From assembly GCF_003130795.1 (NCBI RefSeq), contig NZ_CP029353.1, positions 248,001 through 312,000 of the forward strand: a stretch of 64,000 nt of DNA, in the 5' to 3' direction. The DNA comes from Azospirillum thermophilum (lineage in GTDB: Bacteria > Pseudomonadota > Alphaproteobacteria > Azospirillales > Azospirillaceae). The position numbers and the translations under genes were made by a program. Shown one piece after another: positions 59,055-64,000 of this stretch. The notes under the pieces are model-generated. The model was not told the origin of the DNA. It saw only the letters and a program-made list of their open reading frames with translations, and searched no databases. Within the stretch, counting starts at the first letter, position 1; each line of letters opens with the position of its first letter.

Positions 59055-59070
59055 GGGTAAGCTGCTACCC
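59055..59070 (+). promoter_or_regulatory. Hairpin masking the tauE ribosome site
   Basis: GGGTA-agctgc-TACCC ends exactly one base before the ATG at 59071 and includes the only purine-rich Shine-Dalgarno candidate (GGGG). Pairing would hide it, so translation may be conditional. Confidence 0.35.
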
Positions 59071-59988
59071 ATGCAAGTGTACCTGCCGATCGCCGAGATG
59101 TCGGTCAACGCGCTGCTCGTGCTCGGCATGGGTTGGCTGGTCGGATTCCTGTCCGGCATGTTCGGCGTCGGCGGCGGTTTCCTGCTGACCCCGCTTCTGA
59201 TCTTCATCGGCGTTCCGCCGGCCGTCGCGGTCGGCACCCAGGCGAACCAGCTCGTCGCCGCCAGCGTGTCCGGCGTGCTCGCCCACTGGCGCCGCGGCAA
59301 CGTGGACGTCAAGCTCGGCGTGGTGATGCTGGTCGGCGGCGTGATCGGCACCGCGGTCGGCGTCTGGATCTTCGGCATCCTGCAGCGGATCGGCCAGATC
59401 GACGTCGCCATCGGCCTGTCCTACGTCGTCTTCCTCGGCGTCATCGGCGGCATGATGCTGGTGGAGAGCAGCCGCGCCGTGCTGCGCCGCCGCGCCCCCA
59501 CCGCCAGCCGCGGCAAGCTGCACCGGCACATCTGGCTGCACGGCCTGCCGATGAAGATGCGCTTCCAGCGCTCCAAGCTCTACATCTCGGCCCTGCTGCC
59601 GGCGGGGATCGGCGCGGTCGGCGGCATGCTGGTGGCGATCATGGGGATCGGCGGCGGCTTCCTGCTGGTGCCGGCGATGATCTACCTGCTGAACATGCCG
59701 ACCGGGCTGGTGGCCGGCACCTCGCTGTTCCAGATCATCTTCACCACGGCGATGGCGACGCTGCTGCAGGCGGCGACCAACCAGACGGTCGACGTCATGC
59801 TGGCCCTGCTTCTGCTGATCGGCGGCGTCATCGGCGCCCAGTTCGGGACCAGGGTCGGCACGCGGCTGCGCGGCGACCACGCGCGTCTGATCCTGTCCTG
59901 CATCGTGGTGACGGTCGCGGCGAAGCTGGCCTGGGATCTGGTGGCGGTCCCCGCGGATCTCTATACGCTGACGGTCGGGGCTCCCTGA
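59071..59988 (+). CDS. Sulfite exporter TauE/SafE family protein
   Basis: Eight-helix membrane exporter of the TauE/SafE (DUF81) family, 305 residues. The two inverted repeats start VGFLSGMFGVGGGFLLTPLLIF and LLVAIMGIGGGFLLVPAMIY, the family GxGGG motif twice. Transported anion is likely sulfite or an organosulfonate, but not shown. The next gene starts within its stop codon (TGATG). Partner of the TIGR02186 protein. Confidence 0.94.
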   Translation: MQVYLPIAEMSVNALLVLGMGWLVGFLSGMFGVGGGFLLTPLLIFIGVPPAVAVGTQANQLVAASVSGVLAHWRRGNVDVKLGVVMLVGGVIGTAVGVWIFGILQRIGQIDVAIGLSYVVFLGVIGGMMLVESSRAVLRRRAPTASRGKLHRHIWLHGLPMKMRFQRSKLYISALLPAGIGAVGGMLVAIMGIGGGFLLVPAMIYLLNMPTGLVAGTSLFQIIFTTAMATLLQAATNQTVDVMLALLLLIGGVIGAQFGTRVGTRLRGDHARLILSCIVVTVAAKLAWDLVAVPADLYTLTVGAP

Positions 59989-60749
59989 TGGGCCGCCGCC
60001 TGCTGATCCGGATCGCGGCGGGGCTGTGCGGGCTGCTGGCCGGCGTCACGCTGGCCGCCAACGTCTGGGGCCAGCAGCTTCTGGCCGACCTGTCGAGCCA
60101 CCTGATCGCCATCACCACCGGCTTCACCGGCACCGAGGTCGTGCTGTTCGGCACCACCGACGGGGCGGGCGACGTCGCCATCGTGGTGACCGGCCCGCGC
60201 GTCCCGGCCGTCGTCCGCCGCAAGGACCGCGTCGCCGGCATCTGGGTCAATACCGAGAGCCTGCGGTTCGAGCAGGTGCCGAGCTTCTACACGGTGGCGA
60301 CCAGCCGCCCGCTCGACCAGCTCGTCGGACGCCCGGTGCTGGAGCGCCACCAGATCGGGCTGCCGCACCTGCAGCTCGGCCCGCAGGCCGAGGGGCTGCC
60401 GCCGGAGGAGGTCGCCGCCTTCCGCGCCGCGCTCATCCGCAACAAGCAGCGCGCCGGGCTCTACGCCCTCGCCTTCGGGCAGGTCGCCTTCCTGGGCGAG
60501 CGGCTGTTCCGCACCAACATCTATTTCCCGGCCAACGTGCCGACCGGACTCTACAGCGTGGAGGCCCTGCTGATCCGCGACGGCGAGGTGGTCAGCGCCC
60601 AGACCACGCCGCTGGTCGTCTCCAAGATCGGCTTCAGCGCCGAGGTGTTCGACATCGCCCGCCATCGCCCGGTAACCTACGGCATCATCGCCGTGGTGGG
60701 GGCGATCGCCGCCGGCTGGCTGGCCGGGGCCGCCTTCAGAAGAGTTTGA
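59988..60749 (+). CDS. TIGR02186 family protein
   Basis: 253 residues with a signal peptide or N-terminal anchor (LLIRIAAGLCGLLAGVTLAANV) and a C-terminal membrane helix (YGIIAVVGAIAAGWLAGAAF). Between them a periplasmic beta-rich domain (VLFGTTDGAGDVAIVVTGP, GIWVNTESLRFEQVPSFY). This family is almost always beside a TauE-type exporter in alphaproteobacteria and may be an accessory subunit. Its start overlaps the tauE stop by one base. Function inferred by context. Confidence 0.88.
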   Translation: MGRRLLIRIAAGLCGLLAGVTLAANVWGQQLLADLSSHLIAITTGFTGTEVVLFGTTDGAGDVAIVVTGPRVPAVVRRKDRVAGIWVNTESLRFEQVPSFYTVATSRPLDQLVGRPVLERHQIGLPHLQLGPQAEGLPPEEVAAFRAALIRNKQRAGLYALAFGQVAFLGERLFRTNIYFPANVPTGLYSVEALLIRDGEVVSAQTTPLVVSKIGFSAEVFDIARHRPVTYGIIAVVGAIAAGWLAGAAFRRV

Positions 60750-60774
60750 GCTCGAAAAGCCGTATAAGAACAAT
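60746..60774 (+). promoter_or_regulatory. Promoter-like sequence ahead of the UspA gene
   Basis: TTGAGC, 17 bases, then AACAAT, each four of six to the sigma-70 consensus, located 41 bases before the ATG at 60815. It overlaps the end of the preceding gene. Confidence 0.4.
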
Positions 60775-60814
60775 CTCGCAGGACGTCAGTGCGTCAGGTT
60801 TGGGAGGATGAGAC

Positions 60815-61321
60815 ATGACCGACACCACCGCGTCGCCCGATCCGGCTCCGGACGCGAAGCCGGTGCGTATCTTCCTGGTCGTGGTCGACGACAGCCCGGA
60901 GCTGAAGGTGGCGCTGCGCTATGCCTGTCTGCGCGCCCGCAAGTCGGGCGGCAAGGTGGCGCTGCTCTACGTCATCGAGCCGGGCGAGATGCAGCATTGG
61001 GGCGCCGTCGAGACCCTGATGCGCGAGGAGCAGCGCAACGAGGCGGAGCAGAAGCTGCAGAAGCTGGCGCGCGAGGTCAACCAGCTCACCGGTGCGCTTC
61101 CGGCGCTCTATGTCCGGGAAGGCAACCGCCGGGACGAGGTGCTGGCCCTGATCGACGAGGAACCGAGCATCTCGATCCTCGTGCTCGCCGCCGGCACCGA
61201 TCCGGAGGGGCCGGGCCCGCTGATCACCTACTATACCGGCCGCGGCCTGACCCGCCTGCGCATCCCGCTGACCATCGTGCCGGGCGGGCTGAAGATCGAG
61301 GACCTGGACCCGATCACCTGA
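60815..61321 (+). CDS. Universal stress protein, UspA family
   Basis: 168 residues, Rossmann-like UspA fold: RIFLVVVDDSPELKVALRYAC starts it, then KVALLYVIEPGE and SISILVLAAGTDPEG. The ATP-binding GxxG(x9)G(S/T) motif is not evident in GTDPEGPGPLITYYTG, so nucleotide binding is doubtful. AGGA at 60802 lies well ahead. It follows the TauE-TIGR02186 pair by 65 bases and may be read with them. Confidence 0.9.
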   Translation: MTDTTASPDPAPDAKPVRIFLVVVDDSPELKVALRYACLRARKSGGKVALLYVIEPGEMQHWGAVETLMREEQRNEAEQKLQKLAREVNQLTGALPALYVREGNRRDEVLALIDEEPSISILVLAAGTDPEGPGPLITYYTGRGLTRLRIPLTIVPGGLKIEDLDPIT

Positions 61322-61346
61322 GACCGGGAAACAGGCGGCCGGGGCG

Positions 61347-62801
61347 TCACCCGCCGTAGAGGGCCCGCAGGCCGCGGCGGTCGATGTCGCTGAGATCGTC
61401 GGTCAGCACCGGCCCGCCGGCCGTCTCCGCCGCCGCCAGGCTTTCCAGGATGCGGGCGGCCGGCGTCTGCACCCGTTGCGGCGCGTTGCGCAGGGCCTCG
61501 CGCATCGCCTCCGCCGTCCGCGGCTCCCTGGTCGCCAGCAACAGCCAGTTGCCCCGCCCGGCCTCCGCCACGAAGACGGAGGGCAGGACCGCCGCCTGGG
61601 TCGCCGCCAGCGGGCCGACCAGCGCGTCGCGGTCGAGCGGGGCGGCGACGTTCATCGCCACGATCCCGCCGGGCGCCAGCCGCCGCTCCACCGCCGCGAA
61701 GAACTCGCGGGTGGCGGTGAAGAAGGGGATCAGCGCCGTGGCGTAGAGGTCGACGACGATCAGGTCGTAATGGCCGCGGTCGCGCTCGACGAAGCGGCGG
61801 GCGTCGGCGACGGCCACCCGCACCTCCGGCGGCAGCGCGAACCTCTCCCGCGCCACCGCGACCACCTCCGGGTCCAGCTCCACCCCCAGCAGGTCGCTGT
61901 CCGGCCAGGACCGCCGGATGCCGGTCGCCGCCGCCCCGCCGGCAAGGCCGAGGATCAGCACCCGCCGCCGGCCGGCCGCGTCGGTGCCGGCCAGCGCCGG
62001 CAGGGCCGGGAACAGGTCGTAATAGAGGCCGGTCGGCCCGCCGTCCCTGCGCAGCCGCGACTGGGTCGCCCAGGTGACGTTCAGGTGCAGGCGGATCTCC
62101 TGCGCGTCCTCGCGGACCATGATCGTGTTGTCGGGGGTCTCGCGGTAGAGCGCGAAGCCCTGCCCCTCGCTCCAGCCCGCGCCCCAGCCGGCCAGCAGCC
62201 CCAGCGGGGCGAGCGCCAGGGTCCCGGCCGCCCGCGTCCGTCCCGCCGCCTCCAGCGCCAGGGCGGCGGCGGCCAGCGCCGGCGGCACGGCGGCCACCCC
62301 GTAGCCGAGCGACACGCCGAGGTCGGGGATGGCGTAGAAGGCGGCGAAGAAGGTGCCGCCGATGCTGCCGACCGTTCCCACCGCATAGACCCGTCCCGCC
62401 GCCGCCCCGCCGGCCAGCGCGCTGAGCCCGGCGCAGAGCGGCGACACCATGGCCAGCACGAAGGAGGGCAGGGCGAGGATCGTCATCGCGCCGAAGACCG
62501 CGCCTTCCGCGGCGTTCAGCCGCTCCGCCGCGTCGGCCAGCATCGGCCTGCCGATCCAGGGGGTGAGCGCCGCCGCCGCCGTCCCGGCGATCAGGGCGGC
62601 ACGCAGCGCCGGCACCGCCCGCGGCCCGTCGCCCAGCCGCCCGCCGATCCAGTAGCCGGCCGCCATGAAGGCCATCACCACGCCGATGACCGCGCCCCAC
62701 TGGTGGACCGAATAGCCGAAATGCGGGGCCATCAGCCGTCCGCCCAGGATCTCCAGCATCATCAGCGACCAGCCCGCCGCGAAGGCGCAGGCGGCCAGCA
62801 C
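61347..62801 (-). CDS. Membrane-fused spermidine-synthase-like methyltransferase-fold protein
   Basis: 484 residues. The N-terminal half has about seven membrane helices (AFAAGWSLMMLEILGGRLMAP, VGSIGGTFFAAF, VLAMVSPLCAGLSALAGG and others). The C-terminal half is a Rossmann methyltransferase-type domain: LILGLAGGAAATGIRR, LLGVELDPEVVAVARERF, DARRFVERD, DLIVVDLY. This is the membrane-anchored spermidine-synthase-like family; whether it uses polyamines is unknown. The GTG start at 62801 is the only in-frame start seen. It follows the small membrane gene by 81 bases, on the same strand. Confidence 0.87.
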   Translation of the reverse strand: MLAACAFAAGWSLMMLEILGGRLMAPHFGYSVHQWGAVIGVVMAFMAAGYWIGGRLGDGPRAVPALRAALIAGTAAAALTPWIGRPMLADAAERLNAAEGAVFGAMTILALPSFVLAMVSPLCAGLSALAGGAAAGRVYAVGTVGSIGGTFFAAFYAIPDLGVSLGYGVAAVPPALAAAALALEAAGRTRAAGTLALAPLGLLAGWGAGWSEGQGFALYRETPDNTIMVREDAQEIRLHLNVTWATQSRLRRDGGPTGLYYDLFPALPALAGTDAAGRRRVLILGLAGGAAATGIRRSWPDSDLLGVELDPEVVAVARERFALPPEVRVAVADARRFVERDRGHYDLIVVDLYATALIPFFTATREFFAAVERRLAPGGIVAMNVAAPLDRDALVGPLAATQAAVLPSVFVAEAGRGNWLLLATREPRTAEAMREALRNAPQRVQTPAARILESLAAAETAGGPVLTDDLSDIDRRGLRALYGG

Positions 62802-62882
62802 CGGCGTCCCGGCCCGCGGCCGGCCGGGGGCGGGGCGGGCGCCGGGGCGAAGGTCGGGGCGGGGCCGTCGGTGTCGGGCACG

Positions 62883-63200
62883 TCAGTCCTCATGCTCGGT
62901 CCATTTCCTCACGTCGGCCCGGCGGCGCTGCAGGCTGAGGCCGCTCGCCAGCTTGGCGAGTAGAAGCACGGCGGCGGCGATAGCGACGACCTTCAGGTTG
63001 TTCAGCAGCAGGTCGGTCAGGAAGACCATGTAGGCCTTCACGAACTGCAGTCCGGCGCCGAGCCCGGCGGTGAGCCCGTCATTCACCACCCGCGGCAGAC
63101 CCGGCGTCCCGGCCAGCCCGATCCCCACCGCCACGGCCGCCGCGGCGCCGATGCGCGACCGGCGGACGCCCCCGCGGCGCGGACGGTGGGGCGGCGTCAT
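62883..63200 (-). CDS. Small membrane protein, hypothetical
   Basis: 105 residues. Basic N-terminus (TPPHRPRRGGVRRSR), a first hydrophobic segment (IGAAAAVAVGIGLAG), then a second (LLNNLKVVAIAAAVLLLAKL) and a charged end (RRRADVRKWTEHED). Its ATG overlaps the cyclase stop codon (ATGA), so it is translated right after the cyclase. I do not recognise a family. It could be a membrane partner of the cyclase or the synthase-like protein. Confidence 0.65.
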   Translation of the reverse strand: MTPPHRPRRGGVRRSRIGAAAAVAVGIGLAGTPGLPRVVNDGLTAGLGAGLQFVKAYMVFLTDLLLNNLKVVAIAAAVLLLAKLASGLSLQRRRADVRKWTEHED

Positions 63201-64000
63201 GGCGGCCCCGCCCCCGGTGCCCCGCCTGCCGGCAGGGCCGGGTGGGGATGGGGATGCGGGTGGGCGGTCCCCGCCAGGCCGAAGACCGCCACCGGATCGC
63301 GCAGCCCCTTCACCGGATGGGCGCCCAGCGGCGCCAGCACATGGCGGGACCGCCCGCCGGGGGGAAGGGCGGCGGCCACCGCGGCGGAGGCCAGCACCCG
63401 CTGCCCCAGCCGCTCGCACAGCCCCTCGATCCGCGTCACCAGATTGACCGCCGGCCCGATGATGGTGAAGTCGAGCCGGGTGGCCGAGCCGATGTTGCCG
63501 TACATCACCTCGCCGAGATGCAGCGCGATGCCGCATTCCAGCACCGGCTGGCCCCAGGCCGCCCGCTCGGCGTTCTGCTGGTCCATGCGGGCCAGCGCGT
63601 CGGTGGCGGCGTCGAGGGCCGCGGCGGCGGCGCGCGCGCCGTCGGAGTCGCCGTCCTCCAGCGGGAACAGGGCCAGCATGGCGTCGCCGACGAACTTCAG
63701 GATTTCGCCGCCATGCGCCTCCACCGCGCCGCCCATCGACTCGAAATAGCCGTTCAGCAGGGCGATCAGCTCCTCCCGCGGCAGCCGGTCGGCCAGCGGC
63801 GTGAAGCCGCGCAGGTCGCAGTACCACAGCACGGCGCGGACATTCGCCCCGGTGCCGCGGCGGATGTCGCCGGACAGGATGCGGGCACCCGTCCGGTGGC
63901 CGACATAGGTGTCGAGCACCGTCGCGGCCAAACGCCGCAGCACCATCGCCTCCAGCACCGCCCCCAGCGCCGGCAGGGCGGCATCGAGCAGGGCGAGATC
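63197..64000 (-). CDS. Class III adenylate/guanylate cyclase, 5' end beyond window
   Basis: The visible 267 codons lack the N-terminus, which runs past 64000. The cyclase homology domain starts RAVLWYCDLRGFTPLADRLP (first metal Asp), then ILKFVGDAMLALFPL with the second metal Asp, GIALHLGEVMYGNIGS, and DFTIIGPAVNLVTRIEGL with the base-binding and transition-state residues. The C-terminus after the domain is His-Pro-rich (AHPHPHPHPALP). Sensor input domains would lie off-window. It overlaps the small membrane gene by four bases. Confidence 0.9.
   Translation of the reverse strand, partial: DLALLDAALPALGAVLEAMVLRRLAATVLDTYVGHRTGARILSGDIRRGTGANVRAVLWYCDLRGFTPLADRLPREELIALLNGYFESMGGAVEAHGGEILKFVGDAMLALFPLEDGDSDGARAAAAALDAATDALARMDQQNAERAAWGQPVLECGIALHLGEVMYGNIGSATRLDFTIIGPAVNLVTRIEGLCERLGQRVLASAAVAAALPPGGRSRHVLAPLGAHPVKGLRDPVAVFGLAGTAHPHPHPHPALPAGGAPGAGPP

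Overview
The window is one continuous stretch of very GC-rich (about 70%) bacterial chromosome carrying roughly 60 protein genes. I see no rRNA or tRNA gene, no CRISPR array and no prophage. It looks like an alphaproteobacterium of the Azospirillum type (Rhodospirillales). The PII protein at 12205-12543 matches the GlnZ paralogue of Azospirillum as I remember it, and it sits between an aminotransferase gene and a UbiH-like monooxygenase gene with a sigma-54-like promoter. The hrcA-grpE // rph-rdgB-hemW and hslV-hslU arrangements are also alphaproteobacterial in style. The genus is inferred from memory, not from a search.

Layout. 1-6.4 kb: DUF882 lipoprotein, PAS-GGDEF cyclase, histidine phosphatase, CGNR zinc-finger protein, exonuclease III with a fumarylacetoacetase-family hydrolase, and a MarR regulator behind three inverted repeats. 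6.4-12.5 kb (minus): glnZ, aminotransferase, ftsK, lolA, class I glutamine amidotransferase. 12.9-16 kb: UbiH-like monooxygenase converging on a chemoreceptor. 16.3-23.2 kb: a compact minus-strand operon (tesA-like esterase, FIST sensor, aldo/keto reductase, thpR) whose first start codon lies 3 bp from that of the divergent YbbA/YbbP-type ABC transporter. 23.3-26 kb: Bax-inhibitor-1 membrane protein, its terminator, and directly behind the terminator a group IIC intron with an intact maturase. 26.2-31 kb: membrane diguanylate cyclase, dnaJ, dnaK with a heat-shock-type promoter. 31-38.8 kb: small orphan genes, CheY-like receiver, grpE-hrcA, rph-rdgB-hemW-folA. 38.8-42.3 kb: hslU-hslV and a frameshifted pseudoprotease lipoprotein. 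42.4-46.6 kb: hisB-hisH-GNAT-hisA-hisF-hisE-hinT. 46.7-49.4 kb: znuB-znuC // znuA around a Zur-like palindrome. 49.4-59 kb: dapB, an AraC-type alkyltransferase, DUF2244, a STAS-like protein, nth, an alpha/beta hydrolase, a bactofilin, an EI24 membrane protein, a second fabF with an HxlR regulator, and a PfkB kinase. 59-64 kb: TauE exporter/TIGR02186/UspA, then a minus-strand class III cyclase (cut by the window end), a small membrane protein and a membrane-fused spermidine-synthase-like protein.

Most genes are core housekeeping: protein quality control, histidine and lysine synthesis, DNA repair, division. The accessory content is the intron, the frameshifted lipoprotein, a few orphan small proteins and several short tandem repeats at gene ends. 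I did not find an obvious new defence or mobile system. The best candidates for new biology are the tesA-FIST-AKR-thpR operon with its head-to-head start codons, the pseudoprotease, the FabF/HxlR pair, and the cyclase / small membrane protein / synthase-like operon.
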